Positions 55,395 to 64,000 of a stretch of 64,000 nucleotides of DNA are shown here, one piece after another. The position numbers and the translations under genes were made by a program. The notes under the pieces are model-generated. The model saw nothing but the letters and a program-made list of their open reading frames with translations, searched no databases and had not been told where the DNA came from. The number at the start of each line of letters is the position of its first letter. Within the stretch, counting starts at the first letter, position 1. This DNA comes from Tupaia tana (taxonomy: Eukaryota; Chordata; Mammalia; Scandentia; Tupaiidae): the NCBI GenBank assembly GCA_026018925.1, contig JAKSZU010000007.1, positions 91,776,328 to 91,840,327 of the forward strand, written 5' to 3'.

Positions 55395-55495
55395 GGTCTG
55401 TGGGACCTGGGACAAATGACTGTACTTCTCTGGTCTCCACTCCCTCACCTGTGAAATGGGGACAACTGAGCATGCCGGGTACGACCACCATGACA
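55395..55495 (+). mobile_element. MIR fragment
   Basis: GGGACAAATGACTGTACTTC, TCTGGTCTCCACTCCCTCAC and CTGTGAAATGGGGACAACTG. Confidence 0.75.
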
Positions 55496-56269
55496 GAGAA
55501 ATGAGGTTCTCTTGGGCTCCCATTGCTGGACCTGGCCCAAGTGGGAGAGGGGCTGTGCTTCTGGGGTTGTTCTGAGTCTGCCCCGGGTACAGCCAGCCCC
55601 ACTGGGGAGGCCAGACTGAGAAGGCTAGGTATGTGGGGCCCACACCCAGAGGGATTGTCCCGAGGGCCCCAGGGGAGGGCAGGCAGCCTGTCCCCAGGGA
55701 CCACAGAGCAGCCAACTCTGAGGGCATCTCAGTGGCCAAGAGCCCGAGAGCAGAGCCACTGTCACAGGGAAGGCCCGATGGCCCCGTCACCCTAGGTGTC
55801 CGTTGGAGTGAGGACTGTCTTCTTCCTTCCTCCTGGAAGTTCCCAAGGGTAAGGGCTGAATCCCCTTGGTCAGACAGGGAGTAGACCTCCCCAGAGGGCA
55901 GAGGTTCTGTCTCCCCCTCAGTGGTGCCCCCACCCCCAGCATGTCATCGGAAGGGCCTCCCTAAGGGCACATCCTGCCTGTTTTCCCTTCCAAGTGGGAA
56001 CTTCCTGGGGTCAGAGTGCATGTCTCCCCTGTCCCTGACAGTAAAGGCCACTCCCAGACTGACTAGGGGGATACTGGGGGTGGGGATGCCTGCCCATCAG
56101 ACTGACCTGTCACCTACGCAGACAGGGGATTCCTCAGGGCCAAGACGGCCCTCCCCCTGCAGATTGGGGAGACTCAGCTGTCCCCATCATCAGGCTGGAG
56201 GATGCCCCAAGTGGAGTCCAAGTCTCGCCCTTAGCCGGGCCCTTGCTGGGCCCGGCCCTTGGCTCCCCA

Positions 56270-56292
56270 CCTCACTAGCATTTCGCCCACAG
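56270..56292 (+). other. EPHB2: Splice acceptor of exon 3
   Basis: The intron ends TTTCGCCCACAG. The pyrimidine tract is short and interrupted, with a TAG about 16 bases upstream. CCTCAC just before it is a plausible branch site. Protein homology starts exactly at the following TGG (Trp43). Confidence 0.92.
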
Positions 56293-56977
56293 TGGGAAGA
56301 GGTGAGCGGCTACGACGAGAACATGAACACGATCCGCACGTACCAGGTGTGCAATGTGTTTGAGTCGAGCCAGAACAACTGGCTGCGGACCAAGTTCATC
56401 CGGCGCCGCGGCGCCCACCGCGTCCACGTGGAGATGAAGTTCTCGGTGCGCGACTGCAGCAGCATCCCCAGTGTGCCTGGATCCTGCAAGGAGACCTTCA
56501 ACCTCTACTACTATGAGGCCGACTTTGACTCGGCCACCAAGACCTTCCCCAACTGGATGGAGAACCCGTGGGTGAAGGTGGACACCATCGCGGCCGACGA
56601 GAGCTTCTCCCAGGTGGACCTGGGCGGCCGGGTTATGAAGATCAACACCGAGGTGCGCAGCTTTGGACCCGTGTCCCGCAATGGCTTCTACTTGGCCTTC
56701 CAGGATTATGGCGGCTGCATGTCCCTCATCGCTGTGCGTGTCTTCTACCGCAAGTGCCCCCGCGTCATCCAGAATGGCGCCATCTTTCAGGAGACGCTGT
56801 CGGGGGCCGAGAGCACTTCTCTGGTGGCTGCTCGGGGCAGCTGCATCTCCAATGCTGAGGAGGTGGACGTGCCCATCAAGCTCTACTGTAACGGCGACGG
56901 CGAGTGGCTGGTACCCATCGGGCGCTGCATGTGCAAAGCTGGCTTTGAGGCCGTGGAGAATGGCACCATCTGCCGAG
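56293..56977 (+). CDS. EPHB2: EPHB2 exon 3: ephrin ligand-binding domain
   Basis: This 685-bp exon encodes about residues 43-270 of EphB2, a cell-surface receptor tyrosine kinase that binds B-type ephrins (and ephrin-A5) in axon guidance, synapse formation and boundary sorting. The translation opens [20 protein letters not shown]. It carries the full ligand-binding jelly-roll domain (to about residue 200) and the first part of the cysteine-rich region. Cysteines fall at 62, 97, 107 and 184, matching the known pairs 62-184 and 97-107. Further cysteines in the segment after RVFYRKC belong to the sushi/EGF-like part. A sequon N-G-T lies at residue 265. The exon has 228 codons plus one base, so it ends in phase 1 within a Gly codon before GTAAGG. 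Against my recalled human protein I see only conservative changes (V86, N172, V200, S228, I268). The frame stays open upstream into intron 2, but that part has no Eph similarity. The gene is intact here. Confidence 0.97.
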
Positions 56978-56986
56978 GTAAGGGTG
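56978..56986 (+). other. EPHB2: Splice donor of exon 3
   Basis: TGCCGAG|GTAAGGGTG is a consensus donor. Protein similarity to EphB2 stops at this point (GTICR-G), and the open frame beyond encodes unrelated residues. Confidence 0.93.
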
Positions 56987-57334
56987 CAGTCGGCAGGTGC
57001 TCCTGCAAGTGCAGGGAGGGTGTGGGCTGCAGACTCAGGCCTGCAGCTGGAGCACAGGCTGATGGGGCCGAGGCCTTGGGCTGACCATGAGCCCGCTAGG
57101 CTACGGTTACCAAAGCTGTGGCCATCCTTCCACTTCTGAGAGGGAGGTGTTTGAACTGCCTTCCTCAACCGTGATCCAGGCACAGACTACTTACAGGTGG
57201 TATACCAGATGACTTGGATTAATGTAGGCTGCAGGTTCTTCATTTTCATTGTTATATGATTATTAATGACGGCAAGTGGTGTTTGCTTCCTCATTTACAA
57301 AAGTGATATGGTTCTCTTTTCAAAAATATGTTGT

Positions 57335-57582
57335 TCTGGGCTAGCACTTGGTGTGGAGGTTAAGGTGGCTGGATCCCACATAGCCGGCTGCATTTTGAGT
57401 CCTGGACCTGATAGCTTGACAATCAAATCAGTTGTGTGTGCGTGCATGCCCAAACTCCCAAGAGGAGAATGGAAGAGAAGGGACTGTGGCATGGCTATTT
57501 CCTTCTTAGTGGAGAGGGGAGGGGCATGTTTTCTCATTTTCCCTCTCTCTGTCTCTCTCTCTTGCAAGTGCATGTGCCTTAT

Positions 57583-57623
<41 letters not shown>
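57335..57623 (+). mobile_element. tRNA-derived SINE, tSINE-B, with very long A tail
   Basis: GGGCTAGCACTTGGTGTGGA, GGTTAAGGTGGCTGGATCCC, CCAAACTCCCAAGAGGAGAA and GTGCCTTATAGC followed by about 38 A. Confidence 0.92.
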
Positions 57624-57626
<3 letters not shown>

Positions 57627-57689
57627 CCACCTATTAAGTAGGATTTATGTGTTCACAAGTTCACATTTATTCAGCTTTTACTTTGCCAG

Positions 57690-57985
57690 TCGGTATAGGC
57701 CAGGCTATGCTGAAGTGACAAAACCATCAAGGTTTATTTCTTGCCCAGTGCTGTGTCCTTCATGGGTCAGCATGGGGCTCTTCCCTCTGAGAGCCAAGCA
57801 GGTGGGGGCACCCCATTCGGAACGTCGCTGTCATCGGGGCAGAAGGAAGGGGAGAGAGTGGCAGACCGTACGTGGGCTCTAAGCTGCCTCCGGGACAGGC
57901 CCACCCATCACATCTACGCTCATCTCATGGCAGAGCCAGTCACCAGACCTGGGGAAGCGCAGTCTGTCAGGAGCCGGGCCTCCTG
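57690..57985 (+). mobile_element. Unnamed eutherian dispersed repeat fragment
   Basis: GTCGGTATAGGCCAGGCTAT, AAAACCATCAAGGTTTATTT and AGAGTGGCAGACCGTACGTG resemble the family at 35985 and 59540. Weak. Confidence 0.4.
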
Positions 57986-57987
57986 AC

Positions 57988-58150
57988 TACCGCTTCTACT
58001 GTGCGCCGAGCACTTTATGACTTAATTCACTGAATCCCCACAAGACGCCTGTGATGGGAAGTGCTGTTTTATATGAAAATCGAGGCTGAGAGCACTCACA
58101 CAGCGGAGATGGAGGATCTGGGACGCTCACCCAGGCAGTGTTTCCAAACC
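57988..58150 (-). mobile_element. MIR fragment
   Basis: CTTCTACTGTGCGCCGAGCA, CTTTATGACTTAATTCACTG and ATGAAAATCGAGGCTGAGAG. Confidence 0.75.
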
Positions 58151-58284
58151 CCACCCTCTCAGCAGTGTGCCACGTTGTTAATTTAAGGAAATATGGCAAA
58201 GAATCATGAGGTTGGTTTGCAAACCACCATGAGACGTTGATAAGAGGTGTTACTCTGTAGTGGAAGGAGGCTGGGAAGGTAGAC

Positions 58285-58420
58285 AGAAGTGCATTCAAAT
58301 CGCAGCCCTCCAGTTACTAGCTGTGTGGCCTTGGCCAGGTGTAAGACCTCCTTTCCAAGCGTGGTGTGAGGAGTCAGGAGTTGGACACACGAACACTTAG
58401 AATGGTTTCGAGTACACACG
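58285..58420 (+). mobile_element. MIR fragment
   Basis: GCATTCAAATCGCAGCCCTC, CAGTTACTAGCTGTGTGGCC and TTGGCCAGGTGTAAGACC. Confidence 0.7.
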
Positions 58421-58707
58421 GCGTGCGGGCAGCTGACAGACGCTGCACACGAAGCCTGCAGCGGGGGCTCTGCTGTGGCAGTGGTAGTGGGGGGCTGGCA
58501 CAGGGGGTATGATGACCATTTATGTCACTTTCTCTGGCGTTCCCCACTGGAATCAGAGGTCAGGGTCAGATCCTGTGACGTGTCAAATGCCAGGCCACGA
58601 GCTTGGGCCCTATTCCAGGGGCCCTGGAGAGCCCATGGAAGTTTAGCCTGGGGTGCAGGGGGGCAGTTGCAGTGACCCTCACCAGATAAAATGTCACCAC
58701 ATCTACC

Positions 58708-58758
58708 AACTCTGTGCCCCCCACCCCCACCAACTCTGTGCCCCCCACCCCCAGCCCC
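58708..58758. repeat. Two tandem copies of a 26-bp C-rich unit
   Basis: CCAACTCTGTGCCCCCCACC followed by CCCA, repeated twice head to tail with a C-rich spacer. Confidence 0.9.
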
Positions 58759-59539
58759 CTGAACAAGAAAGGCCACATCTTCAAGATCCCTGGAAGGATG
58801 AATGGGGAGCCAGGGACAGGAGGCTGGGGCCTAGGGAAGCTGTCACAGGAGTCTCAGGAGACGCTGGCAGCCTGGGATGTCCACAGTGCTGGAGAACGGG
58901 GGAGGGGGGGTAAGATCAAGGGACACTTTGCCAATGAAGCAGATGAGATGTGACATCAGGTCAGAGGGCAGAGCAGGAGGAATCAGTGGTAATGAAGAAT
59001 TCTAGTTTGCAGGGAGGTGATGGTTCTGGAAGAAAAACGAGGAAATCGGAAGAACAGACTGGTTTCTTGGGAAATGACATATCTGGTTTCATCTCCGTAA
59101 GTGTGAGAGTGCACGGCCTTGGACGACGGCCGTGGTGAGTGACTGGGAAGCCAGCCACCCCCGCCGACGGTTTACTGGCTGCATCGCAGCCTGGCCTGAG
59201 CATCAGCTAGTACAGAGAGGAAGCAGACTGTGGCCTGCCCTGTGGCGCGCCCGGTCTGGTTATAGAGACAGACCTAGAAATGAACCGAGGTGGTGGTACA
59301 GCAGACTCAATTTCTGTGCCTAGGGCCTTCCAGAGGAGGAGCTATCGGAGCTGAGTCGTGGGACAGGGATGTGTTGGTTAGGTGGCCTAGGACTTCTGGA
59401 GGAAGGACCTGCATGGACGAAGGCCTGGGGACACTCACCAGCTGACTCATTAGGGAGGTTGCTGTGCTATGGCCACGCGGAGAGCCGGAGGGGGGCCATA
59501 GGAAGGATTGTCACTAGAGGGGTGCTCAGATGAGAAGGT

Positions 59540-59960
59540 GTAATAGCTGTCGATGGTGCCACAAAAAATCATCCCAAGACTTAGCAGGTTTGAAACAGCA
59601 GACATTTACTTCTTTCTAAGGCCAGGAATCCGGGGAGGCTTAGCCGGGTGCCTCTGGCTCGCAGTCTCCCAGACTCGTGCTGTCAGCTGGGAGCTGCAGT
59701 TTCATCTGAAGGCTCCGCTGCGGAGGGATCTGCTTCCAGGCTCACTTGTGTGGCTAACGGCCTGCCCCGGCCCCTTGCCACGAGTCTAACCTGACCTCAG
59801 CAGCTGCATCTTGTCACTTCTGCCACATCGTCTTCACTATAAGTGTGTCACCAAATTCAGCCCACACTCAAGGGGAGGGGCATAGACAGGGTGTGAACAC
59901 CAGGGGGTGGTCACTGGGCCCATCTTAGAGGCTGCCTGTCATAGGTGAGTTCTGGGCATC
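59540..59960 (+). mobile_element. Unnamed eutherian dispersed repeat
   Basis: GCCACAAAAAATCATCCCAA, GACTTAGCAGGTTTGAAACA, GCAGACATTTACTTCTTTC and, near the end, CTTAGAGGCTGCCTGTCAT. Same text type as 35985-36297. Confidence 0.55.
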
Positions 59961-60571
59961 AGAGCCTTGCCTTGCAGGTAGGGAGGGTGGAGGGTATGAG
60001 GTGATGGATGGATGGGGACCGAGTGTGTCCAGCCCTGGCTCCTTTCCAAGGCCCAGGCCTTGGTTGTGAGTGGGGACCGGCCAGGGTGTGATCGATGAGC
60101 TCAGGGAGCTGCCACTGCGGTCTCTGCTGCTGCCACCACCCAGAGAAGGGGCCACTCCAGCCCAGCTCCTGCAGGCACCGGCCCCGCCGGCCTGGGATGT
60201 GGGATATGATCCCCACTCACACTGCAGTGCTTCATCTAGTGCTGTCCCCTGGCTGAGGGGTTCCCAGCCTTCACTGTGGATCAGAGTCACTGAGCAGGTT
60301 GATGACTCCAGGGTCTGGCTCGAACTTCTCCCAGAGGCCTGGTAATGCGACTCCGAGGGAGGGCTGAGAGTCAGAATTGTGCGCAAGCCGCCCTGTGGGT
60401 TTTGTTGCAGGACCAGTGGCGTGTGATAGCATGTCTTTGGCCAAGTCAAGCCGGGACTCAAGGCCAGAGGGCCAACTGTTAGCCCAGCCCCACATCACCC
60501 CAAGGCATGTCTACCCTAGGGGTCTGGAGGAGACTCTCGGGGAGGCTGTGGTTTGAAAAGATCCACTTCAT

Positions 60572-60846
60572 TTTTTTTATTATTTATTTATATATTTATT
60601 GGAGAGGCTTTTGCTATAGGGCGCATGTGCTTGCCAGAAAGACAGAGACAGAGAGACAGAAAGTGAGAAACCACTCCCCCGGGGGGATGGCAACACCAAA
60701 ATCCCTTCTCCTCCATTCTCCGTTCAGGATCTTAGGCACGCACGCACACATGCCCGGCGTGAGTTTAAGCCACCAGATCCAGGACTCGAACCACAGCCGA
60801 CTACATGAGAGTCTGGCGACATAGCCATTATGCCAACTGCTGGTCC
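60572..60846 (-). mobile_element. tRNA-derived SINE, tSINE-A, with 13-bp target-site duplication
   Basis: T-rich tail, CTTTTGCTATAGGGCGCATG, AAATCCCTTCTCCTCCATTC, AGGACTCGAACCACAGCCGA and ATAGCCATTATGCCAACTGC. AGATCCACTTCAT (60559) and AGATCCATTTCAT (60852) flank it. Confidence 0.96.
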
Positions 60847-61449
60847 TGAACAGATCCATTTCATAGTGAAACCCAATCTGATAAGAAAACGTCCATTGCT
60901 TTGTTCCTACACATTAGAGAACCTGAGCCTGGACAAAGTGCTTGGCGGGTCCCTGGGAGTGGCCACCACCCGGGGCTGGGCAGTGGTGGGGTGGGGTGGC
61001 GAGTGAGTGAGCAAGGCTTCGTCTGTGTCTGTTTGCCAGCGCTCCCCATCCTCGCCTTGCCGCCTGGGGTCAGTGGCAGTTCTGGCTTCTCGTGGGAGCA
61101 CGGACCTCCTGTGTGTAGCTGTATATTGCAGTGGTGGACATGGTGCACGGAGGGGATGCACTTGGGTGGTCCCAGAACCAACGCCCACCCTCCATCCGTG
61201 GAGGGCCTATCTTCCACAGGGTGGTCTCTGGTGCCAGAAAGGTTGGGGACTGCTGTTCTATGTACTGAGTACCTCTAGGAAAGAGCCCGGGTGCTGAGAA
61301 AGACAGAGACGTGTAAGAGAGACATGTTCGGTGCCCGCGTGGTGTTTAGTCTGGGTGGTAGGTGGGAGAAGATGGAGGAAGAAAGCTAGTAAGTAAATAA
61401 GTAGTGATTGACTGTGCTGAGTGCAAGAATAGAGATCAAAGAGGACCTG

Positions 61450-61645
61450 AGCCGGCCCCTACACACAGCAGTTAGTTTCGTGTGAAGGGAGCTAGAGCCA
61501 CGTGGCTGACCGTGGTTCGAATCCCAGCCCCTGTGACTTGGAAAAACACATTGGCATGTGTGCGCATGCCCAGGATCCTGATGGGGTGGGGAAATGGGGG
61601 GAAAGAACTGCAGCATGACCAACCCTTTGGAGTGTACGCACCTAG
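61450..61645 (+). mobile_element. tRNA-derived SINE, degraded
   Basis: GCCGGCCCCTACACACAGCA, GGTTCGAATCCCAGCCCC, GTGTGCGCATGCCCAGGATC and AACTGCAGCATGACC. The pyrimidine tail is lost. Confidence 0.65.
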
Positions 61646-61646
61646 G

Positions 61647-61685
61647 GGAAGGGAGGGAGGGAGGGAGAGTGGGAGGGAGGGAGAG
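61647..61685. repeat. (GGGA)n run
   Basis: GGGAGGGAGGGAGGGAGAG and a short continuation. G-quadruplex-prone. Confidence 0.9.
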
Positions 61686-61689
61686 CTGC

Positions 61690-61990
61690 TTCAAGAGGGG
61701 CTCTTGGAAGAGGTGTCATTTGAGCTGATGGGGATGCCCTGGGAAGGCTGAGGGAGAGCCTTCCAGGCAGAGGGTCCCTGAGAAACCTTGAGACTCAGAG
61801 TTCGGCTTCCAGTGGCTTCTGTGTGAGCGGGAGACCCAGACACGCAGGGTCAAGGCAGAGCGCGATCCTGCCAGAAACGAAGTCCATCCAGGCAAAGTGC
61901 TTTCAGAACACGAGGAAGAAGGCATCTTTTTTGACTTGGGATCTTGGTAGTGGTCGGGGGGTGTTCAATGAGAAGGTGGCATTTAGTTAG
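61690..61990. other. Unnamed old dispersed repeat
   Basis: GGCTCTTGGAAGAGGTGTCA, TTTGAGCTGATGG and CTTCCAGGCAGAGGGTCC form a text that recurs in several mammalian introns. I cannot name the family. Confidence 0.45.
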
Positions 61991-61999
61991 GTCTTGAAA

Positions 62000-62810
62000 T
62001 GAGCCAGACTTGGATGGTGGAGGAAGGGCGGGAGGGAACCTGAATAAGCGCCCCCGTCTCCGGGGCTTGACCGTCCAAGGCGTGCTCATGAGTGACAAGG
62101 GTCCTGCTGGGAGCCCGAGCGAGGGCTCCCCTTGCCCCGTCCATTCATCTCCTTATAGCTCCCAAGTCCCCCACACTGGTCCCACAGCTGCCCGGTCAGG
62201 ACCCCTGGGACTTCCTTCAGGACCTCTGCCCCCTTGCCCTACCCCAGGTCCCAAGCTCCTGGGGACCACAGACCATACCCGTGGAGCTACCCCAGCAGGC
62301 CCGCCAAGGGTGCCAGGCAGGGCCCTGGACTTCCTTCTCTGTATCAGCAGCCCCCAAAGGCCCTGGGTCATCTCCAACTTTCCAGATCTTTACAGGTTCG
62401 ACTGTAAATGGGCCCCTGCCTCTGTTTCTCCAAGCCTGCCTGTCTCCGCAGTCCTCTTACCTGTCTCCTCTTCCCCACCTCAGCCCCTGCCCAGCAGGAG
62501 CCCCCAGCCTAGCCACCTTTGGGGACCCTGCCCTCCTCTCTCCCGCCAGTCCGCCCACCCACCTGCATCTGAAACAGATCTGGAGGCGGTCCCAGGGTGA
62601 GCACGGATCGGGCGTAATGGGATTGTTACTGTTTAGCTTGGACGGGCGCGGCCGAGAGCCAGCGGGGTGGTTGCACGCACATGTGCATGCGCTGGCTGTG
62701 GCTCAGACCCCAGGTCCCAGCTGCCCCTCCTCGGCCTCTCCCTCTTCAGGCCCCGGCAGCCCCAGCCCTGCGCATCCCCACCCCAGCCGCTCCTCCTTGA
62801 CCTTGGCTGT
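62000..62810. other. GC-rich intronic stretch with no recognised feature
   Basis: Two overlapping + strand frames (196 and 277 codons) are proline/serine-rich, in different frames over the same bases, and have no domain. Treated as chance. Confidence 0.45.
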
Positions 62811-62814
62811 AGGG

Positions 62815-62965
62815 ACCTGGCTTGGAACCTCTAAGCTGTGTGACCCTGAGCAAGCCCCTGACCCTCTCCCAACCTTTGTTTTCTCCTCTGCAAAACTGGA
62901 GAGAGGAAGGGCAGCTGTGCAGTGAGAAAATACCTAGAAGTTCATAGAAACTGGAACAGGGCCTT
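62815..62965 (+). mobile_element. MIR fragment
   Basis: AAGCTGTGTGACCCTGAGCA, CTGACCCTCTCCCAACCTTT and CTCTGCAAAACTGGAGAG. Confidence 0.78.
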
Positions 62966-63029
62966 TCAGGAACGCCGTCTTTGCCTGTGAGTGTATTGGC
63001 CCCCATGAGCTTATTATTTTTGAGGGAAA

Positions 63030-63200
63030 ATAGCTTTCTGTATCACAAAAGCAATGCAGGTTATTTGTAGACTGGAAATTATTGATAGGCAAAAAAGAAA
63101 ATTAAAATCACCCATAATCCCATCACCCAGCCATAACCACTGGTAGCAAATTTGTTTAACTCCTAGGTTATTTATAGATGCACTTTTTTTTTTTTTTTTA
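63030..63200 (-). mobile_element. Old L1-like element, segment 1
   Basis: GCAATGCAGGTTATTTGTAG, AAAATCACCCATAATCCCAT, CACCCAGCCATAACCACTGG and TTTATAGATGCACTTTTTTT match the start of a long repeat that I recall in this orientation. It continues at 63411 and 63800. Confidence 0.65.
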
Positions 63201-63213
63201 AGAAAAAGTGGGC

Positions 63214-63410
63214 TCCCGGGGCCAGCAGGTGGCATGGTGGTTAAAGTACTGGACTCTCACATGGTTGACAGCAGTTCAAATCCTAGATCTGGCAGCTCGC
63301 TTTCTCACTGTCTCTCTCTCTCTGTCTCCCTGGTGAGCACATGTGTCCTAAAGCAAATAAAAATAATAATAATAAAAATAATAAATAGTTAGATAAATAG
63401 TTTTGAAAAA
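63214..63410 (+). mobile_element. tRNA-derived SINE, B-short
   Basis: CGGGGCCAGCAGGTGGCATG, GTTAAAGTACTGGACTCTCA and TCAAATCCTAGATCTGGCAG, then directly CTCGCTTTCTCACTGTCTC. Third copy without the central body. Confidence 0.9.
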
Positions 63411-63479
63411 GAAAAAAAAAGAAAGAAAAAATGGAATTCTGTTGAAAGTATGTAGAATTTTTGACTTTACAGTATTTTG

Positions 63480-63703
63480 TGGGGCCAGCTAGGTAGCACA
63501 GTGGTTCAGGTGTCTGGACCCCACGTGGCCAAGTACACAGAGTCCCAGACCCGACAGGATATATGTGCACATCCAAAATCCTGCAGAGACTGGAGGAGAA
63601 GGGGTTGCAGTGTGGCCATCTCCTGGGGTGCTTTCTCACTTTCCCTCTTTCTCTGTCTCTCTCTGGCAAGCGCACACGCAGTGTAGCAAATTTTAAAAAT
63701 GTG
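63480..63703 (+). mobile_element. tRNA-derived SINE, tSINE-B
   Basis: GGGGCCAGCTAGGTAGCACA, GTGGTTCAGGTGTCTGGACC, TCCAAAATCCTGCAGAGACT and GCGCACACGCAGTGTAGC. Confidence 0.9.
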
Positions 63704-63789
63704 CGGACATCCCCCCGTGTCACGTTAGGGCTGCAGCCTCATTTCGGGAGGCCCCTAGGGCCCCACTGCATAAGCTCCATCGCCTGCTG

Positions 63790-64000
63790 CATTTACTAAC
63801 CCGCTGTGAGTCACCGTGTCCGTCGCTCACAGTGTTTCCCTATCTTAAACCAACGCTGGGGCGAACCTCATTACACTCCGTCTCGGATCTGCATGGAATA
63901 CACCTCCAGGTGTGGAATCGTGAGGTCAAAGGTCATGTACTTTTTTAGAGCTTTTGATGCACACTGCCGGATTGGCTCCAGAAAGGCCGCTGAGTTCCCC
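63790..64000 (-). mobile_element. Old L1-like element, later segment (runs off the window)
   Basis: AAACCAACGCTGGGGCGAAC, CACCTCCAGGTGTGGAATCG, TGAGGTCAAAGGTCATGTAC and CACTGCCGGATTGGCTCCAG keep the order expected after segment 1. Confidence 0.65.

Larger units (their letters stand above)
53541..56292 (+). other. EPHB2: EPHB2 intron 2 (complete, 2752 bp)
   Basis: A compact GC-rich intron. It contains an antisense MIR (about 53820-53965), an antisense tRNA-SINE (54203-54443), a cluster of TAATTA motifs (54871-54965) and a sense MIR fragment (55395-55490). About 55500-56280 is unique GC-rich sequence with no feature I can name. Confidence 0.92.
56978..64000 (+). other. EPHB2: EPHB2 intron 3, 5' part
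   Basis: This runs to the end of the window. No match to the roughly 156-bp Eph exon 4 (next part of the cysteine-rich region) was seen in any + frame, so intron 3 exceeds 7 kb. It holds five SINE copies, MIR fragments and an antisense L1-like element at the right end. Confidence 0.88.

Noticed and set aside
55921-56292. In-frame upstream extension of exon 3
   Set aside because: The frame stays open into intron 2, but a proper acceptor and the Eph homology both begin at 56293.
56293-56977. Assignment to EPHB1 instead of EPHB2
   Set aside because: EPHB1 has different residues in many places in this exon (for example after NVFE and VRDCSS). The match here is close to EPHB2 throughout.
62010-62925. 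Two overlapping proline/serine-rich frames in intron 3
   Set aside because: Different frames over the same bases, no Eph exon 4 similarity, and ending in a MIR.

Overview
The window is placental-mammal genomic DNA. It lies inside one protein-coding gene, the Eph receptor tyrosine kinase EPHB2, which runs on the + strand. Only two coding exons are present. Exon 2 (53476-53540, 65 bp) has a 3' acceptor CAG and a GTGAGT donor. Exon 3 (56293-56977, 685 bp) has a GTAAGG donor. Together they encode the end of the N-terminal leader, the whole ligand-binding domain and the start of the cysteine-rich region, about residues 21-270 in human numbering. Exon 1 and exon 4 are not in the window, so 1-53475 is inferred to be intron 1 (5' part missing) and 56978-64000 to be the 5' part of intron 3. 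Intron 2 is 2752 bp and complete.

Everything else is intronic, and most of the recognisable material is interspersed repeats. The commonest is a tRNA-headed, A-tailed SINE of about 240-280 bp, with more than 30 copies on both strands. I use three working labels. tSINE-A is CpG-rich with the box A region TAGCGTAATGGCTATG and looks young. tSINE-B reads GTGGTTAAGGC there and is more diverged. The B-short form lacks the central body. I do not recognise this as a primate Alu, rodent B1/B2, carnivore, horse, rabbit, camel, afrotherian AfroSINE or colugo CYN element, so I leave the order unassigned. A second, unrelated SINE-like element (label C) occurs twice. Older layers shared by all placentals are MIR (about 30 fragments), L2, L1M-type 3' ends, palindromic mariner-like MITEs and a dispersed repeat I cannot name.

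Layout. 1-1260: SINEs and an L1 fragment. 1935-3015: a TGGA-rich minisatellite with 61-86 bp units. 4.3-12.4 kb: GC-rich intron with MIR/L2 relics, a 16-bp palindrome at 5900 and a local duplication at 10.8 and 11.8 kb. 12.4-14.8 kb: an L2 broken up by SINEs. 19.1-20.0 kb: an L1 3' end split by a SINE. 20.1-20.6 kb: a CpG-rich 28-31 bp minisatellite. 31-37 kb: SINE clusters with clear target-site duplications. 40.6-42.6 kb: G-rich TGGA-type repeats and a possible conserved element. 47.5-50.2 kb: the densest SINE cluster, with four SINEs nested in one MITE. 53.5-57 kb: the coding exons, with a tandem homeodomain-type motif cluster in intron 2. 57-64 kb: intron 3, ending in an antisense L1-like element split by two SINEs.

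I found no other gene, no functional tRNA or rRNA gene, and no novel multi-gene system. The observations most worth following up are the unassigned SINE family with its body-less subfamily, the nested insertion at 49.1-50.2 kb, the CpG-rich minisatellite, and the candidate enhancer motifs in intron 2.
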